Assembly: GCA_958450365.1 (NCBI GenBank) | Contig: CAUEEP010000924.1 | Location: 620,001 to 684,000 of the forward strand | DNA: 64,000 nucleotides | Direction of reading: 5' to 3' | Source: Mesorhabditis belari | Lineage: Eukaryota; Nematoda; Chromadorea; Rhabditida; Rhabditidae | Part shown: positions 11,192-23,024 of the stretch, one piece after another | Numbering within the stretch: position 1 is the stretch's first letter | Layout: every line of letters starts with the position of its first letter | Position numbers and translations under genes: made by a program | The notes under the pieces: model-generated | What the model saw: only the letters and a program-made list of their open reading frames with translations | Told to the model about the DNA's origin: nothing | Databases searched by the model: none

Positions 11192-12660
11192 TAGATTGAG
11201 ATTAGCCTTGATTTGAGGAGAAGTCAATGTCCGATTTGAGGAGTTGGAGTCGGCCAGGTCAATTTGGCATAGGAGGAGGGAAGGGGGGTATGTAAAAGCC
11301 CTGCGCCGGACGACGAGCGATTACGCGGCCGCACAAAGAACACACAGAACACACAAATTTTAAGCGAATGGTCGACAAGAGTGCTTTTTGCCTTCGCTTT
11401 TTAAGCGATTCAGGCATAAATTTCGAAATTTTGAAAAGATCAGGAATAAATATCGATAAAACAAATTAGTTTATTATTAGGTTGTCCCATAAAAACCTAG
11501 AGATTTTTGTTTTGATACTCGTTCTTTCAAGGTGATTGTTTTAACGTTTTGTTAGCCATTGTTTTATTCAATGTTTATCTCAATAAATACTAATTTCAAT
11601 AAATACCCACATTGAACATTTCAAAAGCCGTTTATCACAGTAAATTCTTAACAACTCCATCATTTTCGTTCTCGCATCATTTTTATCTGTTTACCAAAAG
11701 AAACTTGTCTTGTTGACAAATGACTTGTCTTGTTTTGGTTCTCAAATTCATGAAAATTTTTCCAATCAAATAATCAAATAAAATTCAATCAAACCGAGAA
11801 GTTTCAATCATTCAATCGTCTTTTTCAAATGAAATCATTTCTTTCGATTCTTGCCGTTTCGGTGATCTCGGTGGCCTTCTGTTGTCATGGCAGGCAACCA
11901 ATGGTGAGTTACTGTAACGGTTACAATTAAGCTATTATTAAACTAATTTCTAAAGACAATAAGCTTTCTGATCAAAAGAGGTTCAAGTATCAAATTCAGA
12001 TGAAAAACAGTTTCACTTCCAGATCCTCTGCGAAACGGGTGCAGATTGCCAAGCTCGTGGATGGGAATCGTGTGCACTCATGCAACTCAAGGGATTTGCC
12101 AAGGACGCATGGTATATTGCTCGAGCTTTTAAGTGTTTGAGAGCTAATATAAGTTCTAATCTAAAATATCCATAGCTTTTGTCTGATAGTCGCAACCATC
12201 ATCACTAATTATTGATCAGACTTGGCGTCAGACATCGGTACTTGACAGCGGTACTTGATACACTTATAGTCCAGTGCCGGCACCGAGACGGATGCCGTTA
12301 AATCGAAGTCTACCCAGATAAATCAAGCTCTGCAAGACAATGGATTGAATCCTACAATCAAAAACCTTTTAGGCCAACATCTGTTCTGATGATGAGTTCT
12401 GTGTGAAGAGTGGATTCGGTGAGAGATGTGAGAAGGCCGTCAACGAGACAAAGGGATCATGCGAGAGAGGAAATCGACTAGCTCACATCCCGTCATCAAG
12501 AAATCTAAGTATGGTTGATATTTACCGATCCCTCTTCTCAACAACCACCCCAACAAACAACAACTCAACATCCACCCCACCATCGTGAACTAACTTTTTA
12601 ATAAAGTGTTTCGTTCTGGCAAAATAATATCATCGAGCACTAGTTTTCGTTTTAAAATCT
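10700..12660. repeat. Left arm of a 2-kb inverted duplication
   Basis: This block matches the reverse complement of 18270-20190; paired coordinates sum to about 30,940 over most of the length. It contains the distal part of the mariner MITE, the 5' flank (with a mariner-like TTAGGTTGTCCCATAAAA terminus near 11480) and an eight-cysteine gene copy. Confidence 0.85.
11829..12588 (+). pseudogene. Eight-cysteine secreted protein, copy 1, frameshifted
   Basis: Exons 11829-11903, 12023-12111 and 12373-12588 correspond to those of the intact copy at 23.8 kb. Exon 1 gives a signal peptide (MKSFLSILAVSVISVAFCC). Exon 2 is 89 bases instead of 96: seven bases are missing next to the segment coding PNSTYG, which shifts the frame before exon 3. 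Exon 3 is open and carries the last cysteines plus a longer Thr/Asn/Ser tail (TTTPTNNNSTSTPPS). The lesion is small and the splice sites are intact, so this is a young pseudogene unless the deletion is an assembly fault. Confidence 0.7.
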
Positions 12661-12924
12661 ATCAATGAAAAACATTTTCAACAAGAATTCAACAGCTAAA
12701 ATTGAAGTGTTCTTTGGTAGTTTTGTATCCTTTACACTGTTCATTTGATGATTGTTGAGCAGCGGCTGTTTGGATCACATAAACGTTTGGAGAGCGTTAC
12801 TTAGAAAACGTTGTAAATCCAAGAATATTCTCTTGGATTGATGGCTTTTCAAGTGTTTTTCAAAAGTCAACTCCTTGCTAGATCAATGTAAATGATCTGG
12901 ATAAAAGTTATAGCAAAAGTTTGG

Positions 12925-13112
12925 CAACGGGTAGTTGCCGGGTAGTTGCCGGGTAGTTGCCGGGTAGTTGCCGGGTAGTTGCCGGGTAGTTGCCGGGTAG
13001 TTGCCGGGTAGTTGCCGGGTAGTTGCCGGGTAGTTGCCGGGTAGTTGCCGGGTAGTTGCCGGGTAGTTGCTGGGTAGTTGCCGGGTAGTTGCTGGGTAGT
13101 TGCTGGGTAGTG
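12925..13112. repeat. Minisatellite with 12-base unit (GTTGCCGGGTAG)
   Basis: About fifteen near-identical copies; the last few carry GCTGGG instead of GCCGGG. It lies between gene copies, not inside a recognised intron. Confidence 0.95.
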
Positions 13113-13120
13113 CCTTAAAA

Positions 13121-14059
13121 TGTGACCTGGCTACCGTAACTTCAAATTAGCCCGTAGATGTTTTATTTGTACGGTTTGCAAAGAATACCGTAAACTGAGA
13201 CACGATTAATGCAACGTTCTATAAAGGTTTATAGTAGCTGGGCTACGGCTGCTGACAAGGGAATGGTCCGGGAGATATGAGATTTTTGATGGCACGAAGT
13301 TGCAAACGTCATTTGGCAACCGGAAATTTAATACTGCATTTAGTTTTTGCCAAAGAGGCCGCATTTTCGAGAAAGTTCTCCAATTTCTCGCTCGCATTCT
13401 CGAGTTCAAACAATGGGTATCTACTCGGAAAATGGCTCCTAAAAGCTAAGAATTCTTTATCGCGCGCTCGACAAACCCAATTGCCTAGTGGGGAGTGCGC
13501 CGGCGCAGTTTCCCCTATTAATTTAAAAGGAAAAAAACCCCGGTATAACCATAAATCACTTTGATGTTCGCGGCCTCCATCTGAGATTTTCCGCCTTCAT
13601 CGCTTTCTCAGTTATTCAAAATCTTTCAGAAATGGCTGGTCTCTGAGATTTTCCGTTTTCACCGCTTTCTCAGAAATTCAGAATCTTTCAGAAATTTTTA
13701 TTTCCAAAAGATCAGCATATTTTTCCATGTATACTCCGAGAAAATAAGCTTAAATGTATTTTTTGAAGTGCCTTTGATCTCGCCGCCAAAATAGGTTTTT
13801 CTAACTTTACTCAAAAACGGATTGAGATTTTTCAATTCTGATTTGGCAGGCAAAACCGCCTGGGCTGGTTACATATTGTCCCAAAAATTCATAACAAAAT
13901 TCCTATTGGGACGTGAGTTATGAGGTGAACAGACAGACATACAAACACACTTGGTTTCTTATAATATTCAGTGTTTCGGATTCAAAGTAAGATTAATTCT
14001 CAGAGCAACAAAGTGTTCCACTCATTCAACTCGACTTATCACTGAAATTTCATTTACAG
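13121..14059. other. Non-coding stretch, low-copy internal repeats
   Basis: I see a short duplicated segment (CTGAGATTTTCCG...CGCTTTCTCAG at 13580-13620 and 13640-13680). Around 13890-13950 a sequence with GGTGAACAGACAGACATAC has the look of a dispersed repeat end. No exon is supported until 14060. Confidence 0.35.
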
Positions 14060-14268
14060 ATTGTTTCCGGATAAGCCAAAAACATTCAGTTATGCCTATC
14101 GAAATTTCACCAATTTCACAACCACCGCCTCGGAAACATTTGCTGTGCTTTATCGTTTTAATCCAAAGTAAGGCAGATTATCAATAGTAAGCCAACAATC
14201 TTTATTGAATAGAAACAAAATGGTAAATTCTTTCCAGGTGTGGCGAATTGCCACTGTTCTGCAGTTAG
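14060..14268 (+). CDS. Last two exons of an unidentified gene
   Basis: Exons 14060-14167 and 14238-14268 join in phase across a GTAAGG...TTTCCAG intron. They encode a C-terminus that begins LFPDKPKTF and ends RFNPKCGELPLFCS. It has two N-glycosylation-type sites (NFTNFT) and a CGELPLFC pair that would fit a secreted or extracellular product. I do not recognise the family. The exon before 14060 is not resolved; TGTTTCGGATTCAAA at 13974-13988 between an AG and a GTAAGA is one candidate micro-exon. No polyadenylation hexamer is obvious. Confidence 0.4.
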
Positions 14269-14524
14269 TCAAAATTCAATACACAAGTTAAAATTCAAGG
14301 TTGATGGATAAACTACCGTAATCAGTCACTAGACGATATTCAGTTGTCCGTTTGTCGTAGCTTGTGTACTTAAAAACCCATTATTTAAGCTTTGTCTTGA
14401 GTCAGTTGTGGGCTCCTTTTTCTATTCATCCCTTTTTTCACACGCAAGTGTTGAAGTAATTGTGATAGTGCCAGGTTGCTCCAGTTTGAGCGAAGTTTGC
14501 CCTTATTTGGAACCATATTGGAAG

Positions 14525-14645
14525 GAACCTTATTCGAACCACATTGGAACCATATTGGAACCATATTGGATCCATATTGGAGCCATATTGGAGCCATATT
14601 GGAACCATATTGGATCCATGTTGGAACCATATTGGAACCATCGAA
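14525..14645. repeat. Minisatellite with 12-base unit (GGAACCATATTG)
   Basis: About ten copies of GAACCATATTGG with GATCC and GAGCC variants. The flanking TTGAGCGAAGTTTGCCCT and GCAAGTGTTGAAGTAATTGTGAT segments recur at 14960-15035. Confidence 0.9.
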
Positions 14646-15449
14646 ATTTTGACATATCAGAGCTTGTGGAAACAAACGGGCGGAGTTATACAAAGAGAAA
14701 AATCGACAATTTTCTGTAATTTGATCTAGCCTTTTTGTCTTTCAAATTGGTTCCACAAGCTCTGTTATGTCAAAATTTGAATTCTACGCCCTCAAATTAC
14801 CTAGAAAAACAACGTTTGGAATAGAAATTGGTTAATATTAGCTTTTAGAGCCTTTTTAAAACGCGAAAAAAGGTGCGCTAATGGGCAAGGTGCGGAAAAA
14901 AAGGCGCAAATGTCCGGGTGCGCAAAAAGGTCGCATTTGTCCCACTCCCATTCATCCTTTTTTCACCCGCAAGTGTTGAAGTAATTGTGATGGTGCTAGG
15001 TTGCTCCAGTTTGAGCGAAGTTTGCCCTAATAAGGGAAAGTTTTGAATAAATTGTGCGTTTTCAAGACATCCACCATTAAACCACGCCGAGACACGGTCT
15101 CACAAGAAATTATAAAGATCAAAGTATAAATATATTTCTTACACCCGGGGCCTCACCAGGGGAGAGTGCCCGTCTGGACTATTGGAGCCGTTTGTGTCGG
15201 ATGTTTGCCAACAACTGCTTTTGCAACTGAGCAATTGCTCTCCAGTGAATGGATTTGCAGTTATATTGCTATTTTTATAAAAATTTCCTCTTCTTACTTG
15301 CTGCAATTGCAAAACACTGTTAGCTGGACCTTTCTGGGCAGCATTCTGTTTTAAATGTAATCGATTGCGACATTCTTGAGAAGCAAAGAGCTTTAAGTTT
15401 TATTTCAAAGCTAATCTTAGGTGGTGACTTTTGAATTTGTTGAGATCAT

Positions 15450-16460
15450 CTATACTTTCCAGTGTCCAAATGGATGATGATGGACATGAGGGAATGGGAA
15501 CATGTGGAAATCACTGTGTGGATAGAAATGATGATGGTGATGGCCAAAGAAGCCTGAAAATGTTATTTAGTTGATTATTAAAATGAGTCGAATACTTATT
15601 ATAGCTCTAGTTTAGATACATGAACTATCCACTAGTTGTTTATAGTTGGAAACTGGTGAATATTCCTCTAGATTAGGCGTTTTCTAGAATGTTGGCTTTT
15701 TACTAGTCTTGCTTTTACTATTGTACTCTTGCTTTTACTATTGTAATCTTGCTTTTACTATTGTAACTTTGCTTTTACTATTGTAGTCCTGCTTTTACTA
15801 TTGTAGTCCTGCTTTTACTATTGTAGTCTTGCTTTTACTATTTTAATCTTGCTTATACTATTGTAACTTTGCTTTTACTATTGTAGTCTTGCTTTTACTA
15901 TTGTAGCCTTGCTTTTTCTATTGTAGTCCTGCTTTTACTATTGTAGTCTTGCTTTAGCTATTGTACTCTTGCTTTTACTATTGTAGTCTTGCTTTTACTA
16001 TTGTACTCTTGCTTTTACTATTGTACTCTTGCTGTTACTATTGTAGTCCTGCTTTTACTATTGCAGCCCTGCTTTTACTATTGTAATCTTGCTTTTACTA
16101 TTGTAATCTTAAAACGATTGTAATTTTGCTTCTAGTTTTTACCAAATTTATCTAAATCCTGGTTATGTTAGGATTCTTTAAGGATATTAAAACTTAACAA
16201 ATGAAAGTATATCGGACGAAAGCCAAGAACAAAATTACGATCGCTTTCGAAAGTTAACACATTTTAGGAATCGTGAAGGCCTCAATTATCGTAATTCTGA
16301 ACATTAGGAATAGAAATTCAGCTGCTTGTCATAGATATCAATGTTTGAATTAAAACAATTTAAACTCATCAAAATGTGCTAAAAACTCACCAAAATATGG
16401 AGCCGCCATGGAAACGGTGAAAGAAAAAGCGATGAGGAGAATGACGAAAAGAGAGTTCAT
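15450..16460 (-). CDS. Very histidine-rich secreted peptide, copy 1
   Basis: Exons 16460-16391 and 15553-15450 (GTGAGT...TTTTCAG) encode 57 residues. The first 20 or so form a signal peptide (MNSLFVILLIAFSFTVSMAA). The mature peptide is built of His clusters and aromatics: FFGHHHHHFYPHSDF, then FPHVHHHPFGHW. More than a third of the mature residues are His. The composition suggests metal (Zn/Cu) binding or a pH-dependent antimicrobial or structural role; no family name can be given. A TATA element lies at 16534-16539. A nearly identical gene follows at 16928-17567. The single intron contains a 20-base minisatellite about 400 bases long. AATAAA on the transcript strand lies about 50 bases past the stop (15399-15404). 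Confidence 0.8.
15710..16115. repeat. Minisatellite, 20-base unit, in the intron of His-rich copy 1
   Basis: About twenty copies of CTTGCTTTTACTATTGTAGT with variants at two positions. The paralogous intron at 17175-17235 has only two to three copies, so the array expanded (or collapsed) after the gene duplication. Confidence 0.95.
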
Positions 16461-16533
16461 TGCGAAATAATGTGATCAAAACTTTTGAATGACAATTAGT
16501 AGTTGATATTGTTATTATTTAGAATTTCAATCA

Positions 16534-16539
16534 TTTATA
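16534..16539 (-). promoter_or_regulatory. TATA box of His-rich gene copy 1
   Basis: TATAAA on the minus strand, 74 bases before the ATG. The same element at the same distance is found in copy 2. Confidence 0.55.
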
Positions 16540-16927
16540 CCCTTTTCGAACCTGTTTTTATTTTGATGATTTCGCCGAATACTCGTTTCTGTCTTTCTCT
16601 CATCTCAAAGATCTCTTTTTTAGTGATCTTTCCATATTTAGATCAGAGAATCGAAAGATTCTCTAAATCGAATGACCGATTGCTCTCTAGCGAAGCATCT
16701 TTGTATCGAACAATGATTACAGATTTACAGATTTGCAGTTATATTGCTATTTTTATAAAAATTTCCTCTTCTTACTTTCTACAATTGCAAAACACCGTTA
16801 GCTGGACCTTCCTGGGCAGCATTCTGTTTTAAATGTAATCGATTGCGACATTCTTGAGAAGCAAAGAGCATTAATTTTTATTTCAAAGCTGATTTTAGGT
16901 GGTGACTTTTGAATTTGTTGAGATCAT

Positions 16928-17567
16928 CTATACTCTCCAGTGTCCAAATGGATGATGATGGAAATGAGGGAATGGGAACATGTGGAAATGGCTGTGCGGA
17001 TAGAAATGATGATGGTGATGGCCAAAAAAGCCTGAAAATGTTATTTAGTTGATTATTAAAATAAGTCGAATACTTATTACAGCTCTAGTTTAGATACAGG
17101 AACTATCCACTAGTTTTTTATGATTGAAAAGTGGTGAATATTCCTCTAGATTAAGCGTTTTCGAAATGTTGACTTTTTACTATTGTAGTCTTGCTTTTAC
17201 TATTGTAGTCTTGCTTTTACTATTGTAATCTTAAAACGATTGTAAGCTTGCTTCTAGTTTTTACCAAATCAATCTACATTCTGATTCTGTTAGGATTCTT
17301 TAAGGATATCGAAAGTTAACAAAAGAAAGTATATCGGACGAAAGCCAAGAAGAAAATTACGATCGCTTTCGAAAGTTAACACATTTTAGGAATCGTTAAG
17401 GCCACAATTATCGTAATTCTGAACCTTAGGGATAGAAATTCAGCTGCCTACCATAGATATCAATGTTTGTATTCAAACAATTTCACTAAAAACTTACCAA
17501 ATTGTGGAGCCGCCATGGAAACGGTGAAAGAAAAAGCGATGAGGAGAATCACGAAAAGAGTGTTCAT
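16928..17567 (-). CDS. Very histidine-rich secreted peptide, copy 2
   Basis: Exons 17567-17498 and 17031-16928 encode 57 residues, the same length as copy 1. Differences are few: Thr for Ser at residue 3, Gln for Tyr at residue 22, and in the mature peptide His for Asp, Phe for Val and Arg for Lys near the end (HFHMFPFPHFHHHPFGHWRV). Two of the changes raise or preserve His/aromatic content, so the pattern looks selected rather than decayed. The whole unit (promoter, exons, intron, 3' flank) is a direct tandem duplicate of 15.25-16.73 kb, apart from the short intron minisatellite. The function is inferred only from composition, as for copy 1. Confidence 0.8.
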
Positions 17568-17640
17568 TGCGAAATAATGTGATCAAAACTTTTGAATGAC
17601 TATTGGTAATTGATATTGTTATTAGGTAGTATTTCAACCA

Positions 17641-17646
17641 TTTATA
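17641..17646 (-). promoter_or_regulatory. TATA box of His-rich gene copy 2
   Basis: TATAAA on the minus strand, 74 bases before the ATG at 17567, matching copy 1. Confidence 0.55.
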
Positions 17647-18349
17647 CTCTTTTCAAACCTGTTTTTATGTTGATGATTTCGCCGAATACTCGTTTCTGTC
17701 TTTCTCTCGTCTCAAATTGCATTCTCTCATCTTTTTTAGTGATCTTTCAATATTTAGATCAGCGAATCGAAAGATTTTCTTAGAGAAAACACGTCATTTA
17801 TTTTCACTTTCTCAGTTTTTGTACTTATTTTATTTGCTGAACGATCTTTTTTATGGACAAAGAACAAAATGAAACAAAAATTTTAATAGTTAGTATTTTT
17901 TTATTGCATTTTAAACCTTTAAGTATCCGAATTTGGGGAATGGTTTCAATCTTCTGCCATTAAATAATTTTGTTCGATATAGAGCCAAAGAATTTGCCAG
18001 AATCAGATCCTCCTTTTACCCCGGTTCTGGCATGTCAAATCTTTGCCATAACTTCAAGTTAGAGTATTTACATTGATTTAGAAATGAGTCGAATTTTGAA
18101 ACACTTTTGGAAATATTCTCGCATTTGAACCCGCACAACTTATTCCGAGCAACGCTCTCGTATCGAAACAGCCGCTGCTCAAGAGTCACAAAATGAACCA
18201 GTGTAAAGGGTATAAGACTACGAAAGAACACTTGAATTTTAGATGTTGAATTCTTGTTGAAAATGTTTTTCATTGATAGATTTTAAAACGAAAACTAGTG
18301 CTTGATGATATTATCTTGCCAGCACGAAACACTTTATTAAAAAGTTAGT

Positions 18350-19075
18350 TCACGATGGTGGGGTGGTTGTTGAGAAGGAGGATGGGAAATACTCAACCAA
18401 GCTGCGATTTCTTGAGAATGGGATGTAAACCGGTCGATTTCCTGCCTTGCATGATCCCTTTGTCTCATTGATGGCCTTCTCACATCGCTCACCGAATCCA
18501 CTCCTCACACAGAACTCATCATCAGAACAGACGTTGGCCTAAAAAGTCTTTGAGTTAAAAATGAATATGTCTGGATTCAATCCATAGTTGTTTTGTATGG
18601 CCTGATTATCTGGGATTTAAAGGTACCAGTATCGATGCCGGTACTGGACTATGAGTGTGTCAAGTATCGTTGAGCCAAGTCTGATCAATAATCAGTGATT
18701 ATGTGATTTTCAGACAAAAGCTATGAATATTTTAGATTAGAACTCATATTAGCTCACAAAAACCTAAAAGCTCAAACTACATACCATGCGTCCTTTGCAA
18801 ACCCCATGAGTCGCATTCGGCCCCTGCCACACGATTCCCATCCACGAGCTTGACAATCGGCACCCGTCTCGCAGAGGATCTGGAAGTCAAAACTGCTTTT
18901 CATCTGAATTCGATACTTAAGTCAATGTTCTTTTGACCAGAAAGCTTATTGTCTTTAGAAATTAGTTTAGTAATATCTTGATTCTAGTTACAGTAACCCA
19001 CCATTGGTTCCTGCCAAGACAACAGAAGGCCACCGAGATCACCGAAATGGCGAGAATCGCAAGAAGGGATTTCAT
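18350..19075 (-). pseudogene. Eight-cysteine secreted protein, copy 2, two frame lesions
   Basis: Exon 1 starts at 19075, exon 2 spans about 18879-18785, exon 3 ends with TGA at 18350-18352. Exon 1 lacks one C in the segment coding GRQPM, and exon 2 is 95 bases instead of 96. With normal splice sites this yields an early stop. Exon 3 itself is fully open and keeps all its cysteines. The region coding the Cys-rich core has changed more than in the other copies (RGRMRL in place of LMPNST). Confidence 0.7.
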
Positions 19076-19718
19076 TTCAAAGAAAACGATTGAATGATTG
19101 CAACTTTTTCGGTTTGATTGAATTTTATTTGATTATTTGATTGGAAAAATTTTCATGAATTTGAGAACCAAAACAAGACAAGTCATTTGTCAACAAGACA
19201 AGTTTCTTTTGGTAAACAGATAAAAATGATGCGAGAACGAAAATGATGGAGTTGTTAAGAATTTACTGTGATAAACGGCTTTTGAAATGTTCAATGTGGG
19301 TATTTATTGAAATTAGTATTTATTGAGATAAACATTGAATAAAACAATGGCTAACAAAACGTTAAAACAATCACCTTGAAAGAACGAGTATCAAAACAAA
19401 AATCTCTAGGTTTTTATGGGACAACCTAATAATAAACTAATTTGTTTTATCGATATTTATTCCTGATCTTTTCAAAATTTCGAAATTTATGCCTGAATCG
19501 CTTAAAAAGCGAAGGCAAAAAGCACTCTTGTCGACCATTCGCTTAAAATTTGTGTGTTCTGTGTGTTCTTTGTGCGGCCGCGTAATCGCTCGTCGTCCGG
19601 CGCAGGGCTTTTACATACCCCCCCCCCTTCCCTCCTCCTATGCCAAATTGACCTGGCCGACTCCAACTCCTCAAATCGGACATTGACTTCTCCTCAAATC
19701 AAGGCTAATCTCAATCTA

Positions 19719-20190
19719 TTGGATTGGTGAATTGAAAACTACGGGCTATTGTCATATGTGACAGTTTGAGCACTTTCTCCAAAAGAAACCCATTTTGGTG
19801 TCAATGGAAAAGTTGTAGAGAATTAAAAATTAAGCTTATATCCAAATTTTCAGAACGATTCAAAAACTGGTTTTCAAGAAATGCGTAATTTACGAATATT
19901 CACAAAACTTGCATTTTAAGCAAAACTACTAAGTGTATCTTTTTGGAAATTTGGCTATAAGCCTAATTTTTTGATTCTCTGCAACTTCTCTATTGACACC
20001 AAAATGGGTTTTTTTGAAGAAAGTGCTCAAACTGGGACATCTCCAGCCCTCCACTTTCTCACACTTGTCTCACACACAAACCAAAATCCTACTACGAAAG
20101 AGGAATCCGCAAATTGCCTGTAAAATGGGCAGAAGTCGTCAATAATAATGGAAATTATTTGGAATGAATTGATGGTTTTATGTTCAAAAA
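19719..20190. mobile_element. Mariner-derived MITE, 3' end lost at a duplication junction
   Basis: Left terminus TTGGATTGGTGAATTGAAAA after TA. The interior reads through the antisense-free copy of the transposase 3' end (AATAATGGAAATTATTTGG) and stops at GGTTTTATGTTC, where exon 2 of eight-cysteine copy 3 begins. The right terminus is missing. It is the mirrored counterpart of 10649-11191. Confidence 0.75.
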
Positions 20191-20192
20191 AG

Positions 20193-20484
20193 GCGTCCTT
20201 GACAAATCCCTTGAGTCGAATTCGGCATGAGTTCACACGATTCCCATCCACGAGCTTGACAATCGGCACCCGTTTCGCAGAGGATCTGGAAGTGAAACTG
20301 TTTTTCATCTGAATTGGATATCTAAGCCAATGTTTCTTTGATCAGAAAGCTGATTTTCTTTAGAAATGAGTTTAGTAATAGCTTAATTGTAACCGTTACA
20401 GTAACCCACCATTGGTTGCCTGCCATGACAACAGAAGGCCACCGAGATCACCGAAACGGCGAGAATCGCAAGAAATGATTTCAT
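20193..20484 (-). pseudogene. Eight-cysteine secreted protein, copy 3, exon 3 deleted
   Basis: Exon 1 (20484-20410) is intact and identical in length to the working copy. Exon 2 starts at 20285 and stays in frame (LCETGADCQARGWESCEL, then PNSTQGICQGR) until it breaks off at 20193 in a mariner MITE. Exon 3 and its cysteines are gone, so no normal product is possible. Confidence 0.75.
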
Positions 20485-20959
20485 TTGAAAAAACGATCGA
20501 ATGATTGAAACTTCTCGATTTGATTGAATTTTATTTGATTATTTGATTGGACAAATTGTTATGAATTCGAAAACCCAAACAAGACAAGTCATTTCTTTTT
20601 GGTAAACAGGCAAAAATGATGCGAAAAGTTTCAGGACTGAAGAGGGAATTTTTGATGAATTGTTGAAAATATTATTCTCAAGTGGAATTGTTAAGAATTT
20701 ATTATGATAAAGTCTTATATTATTATGAATTTATTTTGATAAATTTATTATGTTTAATAGAGTATTTATTGGATAAGTATTGAATAAAACCAGATCGAAA
20801 CAAAAATCTCTAGGCTTTTATAGGACAACCTAATCATAGACTGATTTGTTTTATCGATATTTATTCCTGATTTTTTCAAAATTTCGAAATTTATTCCTGA
20901 ATCACTTATAAAAAAGCAAAGGCAAAAAGCACTCTTGTCGACCATTCAACCCTTTGATG

Positions 20960-21245
20960 GCATCTTACAGACGAAGCTGAAGATCTGCACATAATCGTCC
21001 ACCCAACCCCACACCAGTGAGCCACACTGTCTGCCGCCGGTCTAAACAGGGATTTGTTTCATGTGCGCGAATTTGCATACAATCCAGTTCCAAGCTCGGT
21101 ACTCTTCACTCCACGGATTCGCTCCAAAATAGTGGACCGGCGATCCTTCAGTCCATAGACCTGTACCGAGCTTCCCGCGTCCATGATAACTGATCCACGC
21201 CGACGTTTAACGATCACACGGAAAGCCGGAAAACAGGTCTAAAAA
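20960..21245 (-). pseudogene. C-type-lectin-like exon remnant, arm copy
   Basis: After TTTTTTAG the minus strand reads AWISYHGRGKLGTG, WTEGSPVHYFGANPW and NWIVCKF, with stop codons before and after. W-I-x-Y ... W-T-x-G-x-P-V-x-Y is the signature of the second half of a C-type lectin fold. This copy keeps W-N-W-I-V-C better than its mirror at 23 kb. It lacks the rest of the domain. Confidence 0.5.
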
Positions 21246-23024
21246 ATTGACAAAAATGATGTTTTTGGGAGCTTGCAAAACTCTATTAGGTTACTGTTTT
21301 AGTTGGTATCATCACTTTATTGGGTTTTTTTCAGGTTCATCCATCTGAGTGTCTTATTTTGTTCAAGAATTGTGATAAGGTTTGAATGAATTTTATTTGA
21401 TTATTTGATTGGACAGATTCTTATGAATTCGAAAACCCAAACAAGAGAAGTCATTTCTTTTGGTAGACAGACCAAAATGATGCGAGAACGAAAATGATGG
21501 AATTTTTAAGAATTTATTATGAAACACAGCTTTTGAAATGTTGAATATGGGTATTTATTGAAATTAGTATTTTTTGAAATAAGTATTGAATAAAATAATG
21601 GTTGACAAAACGTCAAAACAATCACCATGAAACAGCAAAGCCAGAAAGGTATTGGCAAAACACTGCCAAAATGCCAAATTTCCAATCATTACTTTCACAA
21701 TTATGCTTCGGAAATCTCGCTTACATTCTTTTGACTGACAATGCTAGATGATAGTTTCTCAGTCGAGCAATGGGATAGTTTCCATCATCGCCCATCTCCA
21801 TCATCGGTTTTCCTATCTTCTTGCTCACAAAAATCGAGTCTCGTCTTTAGCCGAAGAGCTCTATGCACAAATTCCGAAGCCGAAGAGCACAAATTAAAAT
21901 TCGTCTTTGTATCATTTGGATCGGATTTTGGAAACGATCTACAGCTTTTCCCGAAGCATCAATGTATTCGCTGACACGGAAACAGTAGTGATCCTGAATT
22001 TTGAAGTTGAAGACCAAAGTTGAGAATTTTTTGACCAATGGGCTTCTCAGCTCCAAGAATTCTCAGCTCCAATACATTGTTTCTTTGTGAAATCACACAA
22101 TTTATAGCGAACAGATAAACAGTCCAAAATTTGTGTGCAGCTAAAGCGTTTGGCATTCTAACAAGCATTCTAACAAGCATAACAAGCATTCTAACAACAT
22201 TGAAGGCATGCAAGATTTGTGAAAAGTTCATTTAGTTAAGAAATCGATTCCGGGGAAATGTTTAATTCAAAGTTTTCTTTGAATCATTACAAAAAAGCGA
22301 CTAATCATCTTGTTTCAGAGCAATTCTCTTGTTAGCTGATTTTGAAAACTTGAAAATAATCGAATATTTATGGGATCTTGTAAAGTAAGTTTCCCAAGTT
22401 GAACCATTAATGGAGTAGTTTGGGATAAAACTGATAATGGATCAAAACTTTCCCATTAGAATTGGACTGTGGAAGAAAGGAAAACCGATGATGGAGGTGG
22501 ACTATCCGATTGCTCGACTGAGAAACTATCATCTAGCATTGTCAGTCAAAAGAATGTAAGCGAGATTTCCGAAGCATAATTGTGCAAGTAATGATTGGAA
22601 CTTTGGCATTTTGGCAGTGTTTTGCCAATACCTTTGCTGTTTCATGGTGATTGCTAACGTTTTATCAACCATTATTTTATTCAATACTTATTTCAAAAAA
22701 TACTAATTTCAATAAATACCCACATTGAACATTTCAAAAGCTGTGTTTCATAATAAATTCTTAAAAATTCCATCATTTTCGTTCTCGCATCATTTTTGCC
22801 TCTTTACCAAAAGAAATGACTTGTCTTGTTTGGGTTTTCGAATTCATAAGAATTTGTCCAATCAAATAATCAAATAAAATTCCTTCAAACCTTATCACAA
22901 TTCTTGAAAAAAATAAGACACTCAGATGGATGAACCTGAAAAAAACCCCAATAAAGTGATGATACCAACTAAAGCAGTAACCTAATAGAGTTTTGTAAGC
23001 TACTAAAAACACCATCTTTGTCAA

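Larger units (their letters stand above)
18270..20190. repeat. Right arm of the 2-kb inverted duplication
   Basis: Reverse complement of 10700-12660. It holds eight-cysteine copy 2, the mirrored 5' flank, and the mariner MITE beginning at 19719. The arm ends inside the MITE at 20190, where it is fused to exon 2 of copy 3. Confidence 0.85.
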
